From Paenibacillus oceani (GTDB taxonomy: Bacteria > Bacillota > Bacilli > Paenibacillales > NBRC-103111), in contig NZ_JACXJA010000041.1 in assembly GCF_014705615.1 (NCBI RefSeq), positions 43,397 to 107,396 of the forward strand: a stretch of 64,000 nt of DNA, in the 5' to 3' direction. The notes under the pieces are model-generated. The model made no database searches, was not told where the DNA came from, and saw nothing but the letters and a program-made list of their open reading frames with translations. The position numbers and the translations under genes were made by a program. Shown here piece by piece: positions 42,798 through 50,162 of this stretch (its first letter is position 1; the number at the start of each line of letters is the position of its first letter).

Positions 42798-43538
42798 ATG
42801 TTATCCATGAACAACACGCGGCGGGACTTCGAGCAGGCGCAGCCGCAGATCGCGGTATTGCCAGTCGGCGCCCTCGAACAGCACGGCAGTCATTTGCCGA
42901 TAGGCACGGACAGCATGATCGCCGCCGAATATGCGGAACAGTTGGCGCAGCATCTGGATGCCTTTTTGCTTCCGACCTTGGCGATCAGTTCCTCGATCGA
43001 GCATCGCAAGGCAATTGGAACCGTTTACCTGCGTGCAGATACTTTGGCGCTGGTGATCCGCGATATTGCCGACTCGCTCTACAGCTCGGGCTTCAAGCAG
43101 CTGCTGCTCGTTAACGGGCATGGCGGCAACTATATTTTAAAACCTGCGATCCGACAACTGAACCGGGACTACGCGGATCGGCAGGCAGAGATGGAGGTCG
43201 TGCTGCTGAGCGGAGCGATCATAAACGCAATTGGAGACGACAGCCCATTCAAACATCCCGGTTCGAGCGATATACACGCAGGTGAGAAAGAAACTTCGTT
43301 GATCATGCATTTGCGTCCCGATCTTGTCCGACAGCCGGTTCCCGACGGCGGTGTGTTGCCCGAAGCGGATCAAAGTATGCTGGATTATTTGGACATGACT
43401 GAATTATGCGCGGACGGATATTGGGGTTATCCCGATTCCGCTACGCCAGAGAAGGGGAGACTGATCGCCGAACGGTTTGTCCCGCGGGCCATCGATTACC
43501 TGGAGAAGCTGAAACGTCTAAAGGCAAGTTTGAGGTAA
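42798..43538 (+). CDS. Creatininase family amidohydrolase
   Basis: 246 residues with GGGAGGG before the ATG. Metal-binding signatures of the creatininase/MftE family: LPVGALEQHGSHLPIGTDSM (Glu27, His29, Asp38), LLVNGHGGN and SDIHAGEKETSLIM. Members hydrolyse cyclic or linear amide bonds (creatinine, formamides). Here it may remove an N-acyl group from a sugar or cleave an amide of the imported compound; this is inference from context. It is the last gene of the plus-strand carbohydrate series. Confidence 0.92.
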   Translation: MLSMNNTRRDFEQAQPQIAVLPVGALEQHGSHLPIGTDSMIAAEYAEQLAQHLDAFLLPTLAISSSIEHRKAIGTVYLRADTLALVIRDIADSLYSSGFKQLLLVNGHGGNYILKPAIRQLNRDYADRQAEMEVVLLSGAIINAIGDDSPFKHPGSSDIHAGEKETSLIMHLRPDLVRQPVPDGGVLPEADQSMLDYLDMTELCADGYWGYPDSATPEKGRLIAERFVPRAIDYLEKLKRLKASLR

Positions 43539-43834
43539 CGACATTGCGGCCGAAGCTGGGCAATCCTTTCGGTTGTGATAGGTTTTTGGAATCGTTTTAG
43601 GATTACAGCCGGAATCTTTTTACCACTCTGGACAAGAAATCATTATCGAATTATAATGATAAACTGTTAATTAATTCATTTATTCCCTTACAATAAACGA
43701 ATGTGAGAGATCAATAAAAAACTAGAAGGCAGCCGTCAAACGATCGGCTGTCTTTGCTCAATCAAACCGGAAATTACTAGTATTATAATGCCGTCGGACC
43801 GACGCTCTGTGGAATAGGAAGGAGAACACATGTT
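43539..43834. other. Intergenic region before the GNAT cassette
   Basis: About 300 bases. It holds an AT-rich stretch, the repeat-family terminator at 43725-43756 and a TATAAT at 43784-43789 that may be the -10 box of the GNAT cassette (no good -35 seen). Confidence 0.45.
43725..43756 (+). terminator. Terminator, repeat family copy
   Basis: CAGCCG / CGGCTG stem followed by TCTTTG. It is almost identical in stem, loop and flanks to the copy after the DinB gene at 24395-24430. Confidence 0.65.
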
Positions 43835-44350
43835 ATGACCATGCAATGCAAACGCTGTACAACCGATGACGATTTCGCCAAAGTGTGTGTGTTCGTTCTC
43901 GATCACAAGCACGACTTGCATCGATCTTTTTACACGCTGGACATGGTAGAAATTCTGTACACCTATTTAACTCAAGGCCACCTGGTATTCGTTGAAGACA
44001 CGAATAACCAGGTTATCGGGGCGACCGCTTATTATCACGGGACTCCAGAACGGGATTTTCAGGACAAAGACATCGCTTTCTTGGATATGGCTGTTGCCGA
44101 TAAAGCTTATCGGGGGACGCGCCTATTCCTCACCGGACTGCAATATACGGTGAACCAGATCGCGCAGCTGCATCCGGAAGTGCAGGAAATCAGGCTGGCC
44201 GCTCTTGCGGACAATCCATATTTGCGCAGGTTGTATTCCAAATTTACCGATACCAGCTATTCGCGAGAAGGAACGGAACTCGAACAACTCGTGTTTTGTG
44301 TCAAAATTAACAAATTACAGGGTATCTTAAATAAATACGGCAAGGTATAA
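43835..44350 (+). CDS. GNAT-like acyltransferase (cassette gene 1)
   Basis: 171 residues. GNAT fold order is visible: HLVFVEDTNNQVIGATAYYH (beta 2-3), AFLDMAVADKAYRGTRLFLTG (beta 4 and the acyl-CoA-binding loop region, although the classical Q/RxxGxG/A motif is poor), then EIRLAALADNPYLRRLYSKF (beta 5 and alpha 4). The ribosome binding site GGAG is 10 bases from ATG 43835. A three-codon ATGTTATGA mini-frame overlaps the start. A 31-codon gene and a second GNAT-like gene follow. It should transfer an acyl group from acyl-CoA to an amine; the target is unknown and may be the peptide encoded next. Confidence 0.75.
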   Translation: MTMQCKRCTTDDDFAKVCVFVLDHKHDLHRSFYTLDMVEILYTYLTQGHLVFVEDTNNQVIGATAYYHGTPERDFQDKDIAFLDMAVADKAYRGTRLFLTGLQYTVNQIAQLHPEVQEIRLAALADNPYLRRLYSKFTDTSYSREGTELEQLVFCVKINKLQGILNKYGKV

Positions 44351-44392
44351 TGATAACAGGAAACCGAATTATACAACCAAAGGAGGATCCCC

Positions 44393-44488
44393 ATGATCGT
44401 CATCCCCCCTCGATTTGACAAGAAAACCGGCGGCAAATTAGGAAAAATCGCGATCTTGAACGATACTTTGAGAGCACAACCGAAGTAA
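44393..44488 (+). CDS. 31-residue peptide gene between two GNAT genes
   Basis: ATG 44393 has the near-perfect ribosome binding site AAAGGAGGAT 6 bases upstream. It encodes MIVIPPRFDKKTGGKLGK followed by 13 residues ending RAQPK. The peptide is basic (five Lys plus two Arg against two Asp) with no hydrophobic signal. Its TAA overlaps the ATG of the next gene by one base (TAATG), so translation is coupled. The strong initiation signal argues that it is really made. No family recognised. Possibilities: a ribosomal peptide precursor acylated on lysine by its GNAT neighbours, a signalling peptide, or a translational-coupling leader. Confidence 0.65.
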   Translation: MIVIPPRFDKKTGGKLGKIAILNDTLRAQPK

Positions 44489-45021
44489 TGTCGTTCGAGT
44501 TTCGCCCCTGTAACATGGAGATGGACCATGAGGCGTATATCCGCTTTCTGCTTCAGCATCACGCCGAGCTGAATTTGCCGTATCCATTTGCGATGAAACT
44601 CAGCTTTATAAGCAGCCCTCTGATGTTCGGGAAGGGCATGCTCGTGATCGATGAAGAGCCTTACGAACTAGCAGCTGCCGCAGGGTTCGTGTACGGCACG
44701 GGAGCCAATGAATATAAGGATCGGCATATATGCCAAGTCGAGGTTGCCTTTATTCGGAGCGAATATCGGCGAACCTCTTTATTTATAAGAGGACTGCAAG
44801 CGCTCGTCGCCGAGATGAGAGCGGGCAACCCCGACGTCGTGCAAGTTCAATTCTGGACTTCGGCTGACCAGGGGGAATCAGACAAGCTGTTCTCCAAACT
44901 TTGTGCCTTGCCCGGCTCGATGAAGTCGCTAGTGAACGACTTAACGTTCTACACCGTTCCGTTTCGTGAGTTGGAAGCCTTGTGCCACAGTTTCGGGAGT
45001 CGCATGAAGCTACAGTCATAA
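44488..45021 (+). CDS. GNAT-like acyltransferase (cassette gene 2)
   Basis: 177 residues, starting at ATG 44488 in the TAATG overlap with the peptide gene and having no good ribosome binding site of its own. It is a distant relative in layout of cassette gene 1: MLVIDEEPYELAAAAGFVYG (beta 2-3), CQVEVAFIRSEYRRTSLFIRGL (beta 4 and CoA loop), then VVQVQFWTSADQGESDKLFSKL (beta 5). Both have the shape EYRRTSLF / AYRGTRLF in the CoA loop, so they are probably paralogues. It ends the cassette, followed by two tandem terminators. Confidence 0.72.
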   Translation: MSFEFRPCNMEMDHEAYIRFLLQHHAELNLPYPFAMKLSFISSPLMFGKGMLVIDEEPYELAAAAGFVYGTGANEYKDRHICQVEVAFIRSEYRRTSLFIRGLQALVAEMRAGNPDVVQVQFWTSADQGESDKLFSKLCALPGSMKSLVNDLTFYTVPFRELEALCHSFGSRMKLQS

Positions 45022-45037
45022 TTATAACCAAGATTAG

Positions 45038-45077
45038 CAAGCGGTTGGGACACTAAGTCCTAACCGCTTGTTTTGTT
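45038..45077 (+). terminator. Rho-independent terminator after the GNAT cassette
   Basis: The 9-bp stem CAAGCGGTT / AACCGCTTG, with extra pairs in the loop, is followed by TTTTGTTT. Confidence 0.85.
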
Positions 45078-45103
45078 TATCCATGCGAGCGTGGCAAACG
45101 ATT

Positions 45104-45140
45104 AAGGCGCTGCGGATTAGTTGGCGGCGCCTTTTCTTTT
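45104..45140 (+). terminator. Second tandem terminator
   Basis: AAGGCGC / GCGCCTT stem followed by TTCTTTT, 27 bases after the first terminator. The pair isolates the GNAT cassette from the next operon. Confidence 0.7.
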
Positions 45141-45197
45141 GCGCGATACATCCTATATGCAACGTTCAGGCCGCACATCGTCAAACCGTCCGCGGAC

Positions 45198-45226
45198 TTG
45201 ACATAATCATAAATACAAGCTAGAGT
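45198..45226 (+). promoter_or_regulatory. Promoter of the SRPBCC/ArsR operon
   Basis: TTGACA (45198-45203), 17-base spacer, TAGAGT (45221-45226). Confidence 0.65.
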
Positions 45227-45248
45227 TTATATAAGCATAAACTTGTAT
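45213..45248. promoter_or_regulatory. Nested palindromic operator, likely ArsR site
   Basis: The outer arms ATACAAG (45213-45219) and CTTGTAT (45242-45248) enclose inner arms AGTTTAT (45224-45230) and ATAAACT (45237-45243). The site covers the -10 box, as expected for autorepression by the ArsR protein encoded second in the operon. Confidence 0.6.
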
Positions 45249-45294
45249 AAGCGAAATATTGTATTGCAAAAAATTCGTAATGGAGCTGAGTAAG

Positions 45295-45924
45295 GTGTTC
45301 AGTTTAGAATCTTGTTTGGGTGCTGTAACCCGAACAGTGTCGGAGCTCGAGCGGGAGGGAAAGCCTGCCCGTAACGTTACGCTGGAGCGCTCTTACGATA
45401 CGACGCCGGAAGATCTTTGGGATGCGATGACCAACCCTGAGCGGTTGCTCCGCTGGTTTGCGCCGGTAAGCGGAGACTTGAAACTCAGAGGCCGGTATCA
45501 AATTAAGGATAACGCCGGTGGCTTAATTACCGAATGTGTGCCGCCGCATTATTTTTCCGTGACCTGGGAATTCGGTGGTGGCTTAAGTTGGGTCGAGCTG
45601 CGTATAACCGCCGAAGGGGAGGAACGGTCCCGCCTGACGTTGTCTCACATTTGCCCGATTGACGATCACTGGAAAAACTATGGACCGGGTGCGGTCGGTG
45701 TCGGCTGGGACCTGGCTTTGGTCGGGTTGGAGTTTCACCTTTCGACTGGCGAGATGGACCGTTTGGATGAAAACGCCTTTAGCGCCTCAATTGAAGGGAA
45801 ATCTTTCATGGCTGACTGCAGCGAGGACTGGCGGCGTGCGGCCGTTGCAGCCGGTGAGAATCCGTCTTGGGCCGAGGCCGCAGCGAAGCAGGTCACGGAC
45901 TTCTACACAGGCAGCGGTTTGTAG
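45295..45924 (+). CDS. SRPBCC (AHSA1-like) domain protein
   Basis: Start taken at GTG 45295 (read MFSLESCLGAVTRTVSELER), because homologues usually begin just there and GGAG is 9 bases upstream; 209 residues. AHSA1/SRPBCC signature: LERSYDTTPEDLWDAMTNPE, LLRWFAPVSGDLKLRGRYQI and YFSVTWEFGG. These proteins bind small hydrophobic ligands in a helix-grip fold and are commonly encoded beside an ArsR repressor, as here. The ligand is unknown. Confidence 0.88.
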   Translation: MFSLESCLGAVTRTVSELEREGKPARNVTLERSYDTTPEDLWDAMTNPERLLRWFAPVSGDLKLRGRYQIKDNAGGLITECVPPHYFSVTWEFGGGLSWVELRITAEGEERSRLTLSHICPIDDHWKNYGPGAVGVGWDLALVGLEFHLSTGEMDRLDENAFSASIEGKSFMADCSEDWRRAAVAAGENPSWAEAAAKQVTDFYTGSGL

Positions 45925-45932
45925 GGGGCCGT

Positions 45933-46262
45933 ATGAATGCCTTCGACGTACTTGGCGATCCGGTAAGACGCCGCATCTTGGAACTACTTGCTGAGGGCGA
46001 GCGACGCTCAGGTGATATTGTTGAGGTCATCCAGCATGATTTTGGAATTACCCAGGCGGCCGTTTCGCAACATCTTCGAGTTCTGCGAGACAACGGTTTT
46101 GCCAGCGTCAAGATCGATAAACAGCGTCGCATCTATTCGCTGGACGCTAGGATGCTGCAGGAGGTCGACGTTTGGCTCGATCGTTTTCGCTCCTTCTGGG
46201 AACCGAAGCTCAGCGCTCTTGAAACGGAGATCGCGAGGGGCAAAAAGATGCGGAAAAGTTAA
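45933..46262 (+). CDS. ArsR family transcriptional repressor
   Basis: 109 residues from ATG 45933, 8 bases after the SRPBCC gene. The winged HTH is complete: FDVLGDPVRRRILELLAEGE, then FGITQAAVSQHLRVLRDNGF and the wing KQRRIYSLD. It lacks an obvious metal-binding cysteine motif, so it probably responds to another signal, perhaps through its SRPBCC partner. The nested palindrome at the operon promoter is its likely operator. Confidence 0.92.
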   Translation: MNAFDVLGDPVRRRILELLAEGERRSGDIVEVIQHDFGITQAAVSQHLRVLRDNGFASVKIDKQRRIYSLDARMLQEVDVWLDRFRSFWEPKLSALETEIARGKKMRKS

Positions 46263-46350
46263 AAAGTTCGTAGACCTTCAGACTATCGTGGTATATTTGC
46301 TTGCAGCCGCAGCGACGCTAAAAAAATAAGAAAAAGGAGCCATTCCCGTC

Positions 46351-46743
46351 ATGGAAAAGATTACGCCATTTTTAATGTTTCAAGGAAACGCGGAAGAAGC
46401 GATGAATTATTACACCTCTATCATCGAGGATTCGGCGATTACGAGCATCTCTCGTTATGGAGCCAATCAAGCAGGTGAAGAGGGAAGCGTCTTTCAGGCC
46501 ACCTTTACGTTAAAGGGCCGGGAATATATGTGCATCGATAGTCATGTCAAGCATGGTTTTAATTTTACACCTTCGTTTTCTCTTTTTATTACGGCTGTGA
46601 CGGAAGAAGAAATTGACCGTCTTTTTAAACAATTATCTGAGGGCGGGTCTGTCTTAATGCCATTAGGCGATTACTCGTTCAGCAGAAAGTTTGGTTGGGT
46701 AGTTGATAAATTCGGAGTTGCTTGGCAAATTAATCTCCCATAA
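46351..46743 (+). CDS. VOC superfamily protein, PhnB/3-demethylubiquinone methyltransferase-like
   Basis: 130 residues. MEKITPFLMFQGNAEEAMNYY, RYGANQAGEEGSVFQATFTL, the central CIDSHVKHGFNFTPSFSLF and the C-terminal FGWVVDKFGVAWQINLP are typical of PhnB-like glyoxalase-fold proteins. Its catalysis is unknown; relatives bind small organics. It is more AT-rich than the preceding genes and ends right at a junction with a truncated gene. The ribosome binding site AAAGGAG is intact. Confidence 0.92.
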   Translation: MEKITPFLMFQGNAEEAMNYYTSIIEDSAITSISRYGANQAGEEGSVFQATFTLKGREYMCIDSHVKHGFNFTPSFSLFITAVTEEEIDRLFKQLSEGGSVLMPLGDYSFSRKFGWVVDKFGVAWQINLP

Positions 46744-46745
46744 TA

Positions 46746-47885
46746 ACGGAGCTATATAATCGTGCCAAAGAAAAGTTTGAAGCTTCGCACTCCGACGTGT
46801 CCATTCAATTTATTACAACAAATGCAATATCAAATACAAGTATTACGAATGAATTAAAGGCGGTAATTGATGCTGGAAAATCGCCTGATTTAGTTTTGTT
46901 TGGTAGCGCCGTTCTTCCATCGATTGTAGGTAAGAATGGATTTATTGACATCGAACAACTAGCAAAAATAAATGGAACTGATCTTAACGAATTTTTCGAT
47001 ACAAATCTATTGGGCAATTTTAAGTATGAAGATAAGCTGTTTGCAATTCCGGTTGGGGCAACTCCAATTGTTGTAATGTATAACAAAAAAATATTTAGTT
47101 CTTTAGGGATTTCCGAACCCAAAAGTGATTGGTCGTGGGATAATTTTGCTGAGATCGCTAAGAGACTTAAGAACGATACCTCATCTTCAAAAAATGGTGT
47201 CACTACGATCTTTCCATTAACCAATCATCATTTGTCATCATTGGTTCTTAGTAATGGCGGTTCTTTTCTTTCTCCAGATGGTTTGACGATGCAAGGGTAT
47301 CTAGATAGCGATAGTAGTGTATCTGCCATCGAATGGTATTCCAAGATGGTTCATGAAGGTATTGTTCAACCCAAATACATAACGAATACTCCGATCGAAG
47401 TTGAGAAGGGTACGGTAGGAATGTATGTTTCAAAATATAATGAACTTTCTCTTCTCACCGACCAGCAAAAAGAAAATATGGGTGTGGTTGTGCAACCTTC
47501 ATTTTCTCAAAGAACTAAGTCGATTCATGGTAGTATTACAGGAATGGGGATCCTTAAGGATTCTAAAAATGCAGATTTGGCTTTTGAGTTTATGAAGTTT
47601 GTAACGATGGATAGTAATGAGATCACAACCGATCTGTTTAAAAGTTCATATAATATATCTAAATCTGTATATAGTGCAATGAAAAAGGATCAGTTCATAT
47701 CGGTATTAATGGAATCTCTTCCACTTATAAAGAATGATATCTATGGGCGTAATCCTTATTTAATGAATATTCAGACAGATATTCAAAAGAAGTTGGAACA
47801 AACCATTTTACAAAATCAGGATATTAAGTCAAGTTTGACTGAAGTAGCAAAGTCAGCGGAACCGGAATTAAAGAAAAATAAATAA
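46746..47885 (+). pseudogene. Sugar-binding protein, 5'-truncated
   Basis: Homology to family 1 solute-binding proteins starts three to six bases after the VOC stop codon: ELYNRAKEKFEASHSDV, PDLVLFGSAVLPSI, FAIPVGATPIVVMYNKKIF. It continues to a complete C-terminus (about 380 residues). The signal peptide, lipobox and ribosome binding site are missing and an in-frame TAA lies at 46731. A GTG at 46797 could initiate a 362-residue cytoplasmic product, but without any ribosome binding site. The coding sequence is strongly AT-rich compared with the carbohydrate genes elsewhere in the window, pointing to a different origin. Confidence 0.75.
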
Positions 47886-48077
47886 AGATACAAGATTTGG
47901 CATAGTTTATCTTTTGGATGTATTCTTGTTTAAATAATTCTGTAGCTTCAGGTCTTTAGATTTTGTTATTGGAGAAATAATGTGTTAATAGGACAATTTG
48001 AGCCATTTCGCTAAATAAGTGAATGGTTCTTTTTTTCCGTAGTTTTAAGAATTGCTTATTATGGGACCGCAGTTCTT
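47886..48077. other. AT-rich spacer in the island
   Basis: 190 bases with no gene. It contains the terminator at 48000-48037. It could be where a deletion joined foreign segments. Confidence 0.4.
48000..48037 (+). terminator. Rho-independent terminator
   Basis: GAGCCATT / AATGGTTC stem (one G-T pair) followed by TTTTTTT. Confidence 0.7.
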
Positions 48078-48080
48078 TTG

Positions 48081-49493
48081 ATGATTTCTTCTAGTTTTTC
48101 ATTAAAATGCTTATATAATAATTTGTTCAATCTATTTAAAAGAAGGGAGTTTGTTCATTTAAGTGGATTTGATCCGGCCAAATTATTGGAATATCTGGAA
48201 TTTGACCTGATCAGGCATAACCGATGCACAATCTCGTCAATCCTAAAACCATTAGAATATTTTTCTAAGCATAGTCATACTTGGTTTCCACCATCATTGA
48301 AGTGGTGTTCTGAGTGTGTGAAGAAGGGTTATCACAGCTGGTTGCATCAGTTTTTACTTGTTAAATGTTGTCCCACTCATCAAATCGACTTGGTTAGTGC
48401 ATGCCCGGGCTGTTTGAATCAAATACCCTTCTTACTGAGTGACAACAGTTTCAGTGACCCTTTTACTTGTAAATGCGGATATAAATTATCCGATATTACA
48501 TTGGCACAGTGGTCTGAATGGAATTTCCATGCAAAGATTGTGGATGATAACGTGTTGAACTGGTTAGCAAGGAGGGGAGTTGAAACTGAAACAGATCGGT
48601 TACTGTTTATTTCTCGGTCTGTTTCTGTTGACATGTTTAATCTCAAACCAGCCATCACCTCAAGGTTTCCTGGCGGTGAACATATAAAGAAGATAACCAA
48701 GAGGGACTATTCTTTAAGTAAGAAGTTCAAAGAACATGTATATGATGAAAATAAACAATGTTTCAGAGCCATAGACAGATTTGTAAGAAAAAAATACTTA
48801 GCTAATCACCACATTTGTTTACATACCCTACAACAGCTCCGGAAGGAGAAGGAAGGGGCGTTTCCTCAAATATGTCCGTATGCATTTGCCTATGTATTTT
48901 GGAAACATACCTTGCTGCAGACAGATCATTTTCACACTGCTATAAGAGCAGATGAAACTAATCGCAGAACATATGATGGATTTGAATTTGCAACTCAACT
49001 TATCCAAAATCATATAAATGACTTTAAAGAAAAGTTGTTTGGCCACACCAATCTTTATGAATTTGATAACAGAAGACTGTTTGACTGGATTGTAAATCGA
49101 TTCACATCCGATTTATGTTTAAATTACTTCTATAAATGGCTTGAGATTGCAAAAGATGGATCTGAACAAATTCGTGTTCCTGATTGGAATCAAGTTTTAA
49201 TAATGGCAACAAAAAGTATTCCCAATATGATATTTAAACACAAATTCAATGTAAATGAGCCACAAGAGGTTCACATAATAAAAAAAGAATCAAGAAATAT
49301 AGTAGAACTAGAAAAAATAATTTACAACATGCAATGTCCTCACAAATCAAAACGAGTAAAGAAAGAATTACGAAATATGAATTCGTTCACACCACAAAGT
49401 GTATCCATGAGAAATTTCGAAGAGCCGAATACTGAACAGGATAAATCATTACAAGTTTACGTCGATCAGTACGTATCAAGGCTCACAATTTAA
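48081..49493 (+). CDS. TniQ/TnsD-like zinc-finger protein (orphan)
   Basis: About 470 residues; ATG 48081 is weakly supported and the true start may be later. The diagnostic block lies at ~75-135: WCSECVKKGYHSWLHQF, then KCCPTHQIDL, SACPGCLNQIPF and FTCKCGYKL. This is the Cys/His zinc-binding array of TniQ/TnsD target-selection proteins (ligand candidates Cys77, Cys80, Cys98, His101, Cys109, Cys112, Cys131, Cys133). The N-terminal TniQ region seems short. The C-terminal ~330 residues resemble the variable DNA-binding part of TnsD. No transposase, TnsC/TniB ATPase or Cas genes adjoin it. A transposon-end-like repeat block lies 78 bases downstream. Confidence 0.6.
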   Translation: MISSSFSLKCLYNNLFNLFKRREFVHLSGFDPAKLLEYLEFDLIRHNRCTISSILKPLEYFSKHSHTWFPPSLKWCSECVKKGYHSWLHQFLLVKCCPTHQIDLVSACPGCLNQIPFLLSDNSFSDPFTCKCGYKLSDITLAQWSEWNFHAKIVDDNVLNWLARRGVETETDRLLFISRSVSVDMFNLKPAITSRFPGGEHIKKITKRDYSLSKKFKEHVYDENKQCFRAIDRFVRKKYLANHHICLHTLQQLRKEKEGAFPQICPYAFAYVFWKHTLLQTDHFHTAIRADETNRRTYDGFEFATQLIQNHINDFKEKLFGHTNLYEFDNRRLFDWIVNRFTSDLCLNYFYKWLEIAKDGSEQIRVPDWNQVLIMATKSIPNMIFKHKFNVNEPQEVHIIKKESRNIVELEKIIYNMQCPHKSKRVKKELRNMNSFTPQSVSMRNFEEPNTEQDKSLQVYVDQYVSRLTI

Positions 49494-49509
49494 GAAATAC
49501 AATGTTTTG

Positions 49510-49545
49510 AAAACCCAACGGAATTTGCGTTGGGTTTTTTCGTTT
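49510..49545 (+). terminator. Rho-independent terminator after the TniQ-like gene
   Basis: Perfect AAAACCCAACG / CGTTGGGTTTT stem followed by TTCGTTTTTTC. Confidence 0.9.
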
Positions 49546-49570
49546 TTTCGTTTGTAAGGCCTGCACAATT

Positions 49571-49628
49571 TGTCGGGAATGGGATAAAGTTCTTGTCATT
49601 TATGGGATAAGGTTCTTGTCATCCGACA
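49571..49628. mobile_element. Transposon-end-like block: TGTCGG ... two 21-bp repeats ... CCGACA
   Basis: TGTCGG (49571-49576) and its reverse complement CCGACA (49623-49628) bracket two direct repeats, at 49579-49599 and 49602-49622. They are identical at 20 of 21 positions (ATGGGATAA, A or G, GTTCTTGTCAT). On the minus strand this reads TGTCGG followed by ATGACAAGAAC-type repeats with a 23-base period. That is the layout of Tn7/Tn5053-superfamily ends (TGT terminus and tandem TnsB-type sites). It would be the right end of an element that includes the TniQ-like gene. Confidence 0.55.
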
Positions 49629-49711
49629 AGAGCTAAAAATCATCGGCGCAGTCTGCCCGATTATAGACATATGTATAAAATACGGGTTTTGTGAACATGT
49701 GAACGTATTCA

Positions 49712-49866
49712 ATTCGAATATGACGTCGCAACGCACAGACTGGTTTGGTTGGGTTGGAGTTCAATGTCTCTCCATACGGGATAGCTCTGACCCCATATGA
49801 TTGAATTAATTTCATGAGCAATCACATGACGCAAGATTTCGCCTTTACTGAAACGCTCATCCGTTC
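49712..49866 (-). pseudogene. DinB family protein, C-terminal fragment
   Basis: The minus strand reads TDERFSKGEILRHVIAHE, then YPVWRDIELQPN. This matches the GEILRHVIAHEIHHIGQLSVW-type end of YuaE-like DinB proteins, with the metal-binding HEIHH motif changed to HEINS. A stop codon interrupts the frame just upstream and no start is present. Confidence 0.45.
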
Positions 49867-50162
49867 AAACCATTCATCTCTAACCATCCATTGTATCGAA
49901 ATAAATTTATCAACAACGGCACTACTTCCAATCCTGACCACTCATTTCCAAACACTGTTTATTCGTATAGTCAATAGTCAATCAAAGTTCCTCATTTTGT
50001 TATGCTAAGGGAACTTAACGAACTGATTGAGCATTTTACGATTTTACCCAGCCGGGCAGAAGTATCGCTTCCGTCCGGCTGTTGACCTTCTCGGATCTAT
50101 TACTTTGAATATGTTGTGTTTTTTAGATCATCTGACAATAGGTTCTAAATGCGCATACTGCT
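49867..50162. other. Intergenic region after the second beta-helix gene
   Basis: About 300 bases. A hairpin CAGCCGG / CCGGCTG at 50049-50083 may end the minus-strand beta-helix transcript, but it lacks a clear T-run. Nothing else recognised. Confidence 0.4.

Noticed and set aside
47983..48008. TGTTAATAGGACAA as a possible left transposon end
   Set aside because: Only TGT and GACAA agree with the putative right end, there are no repeated sites, and it overlaps a terminator.
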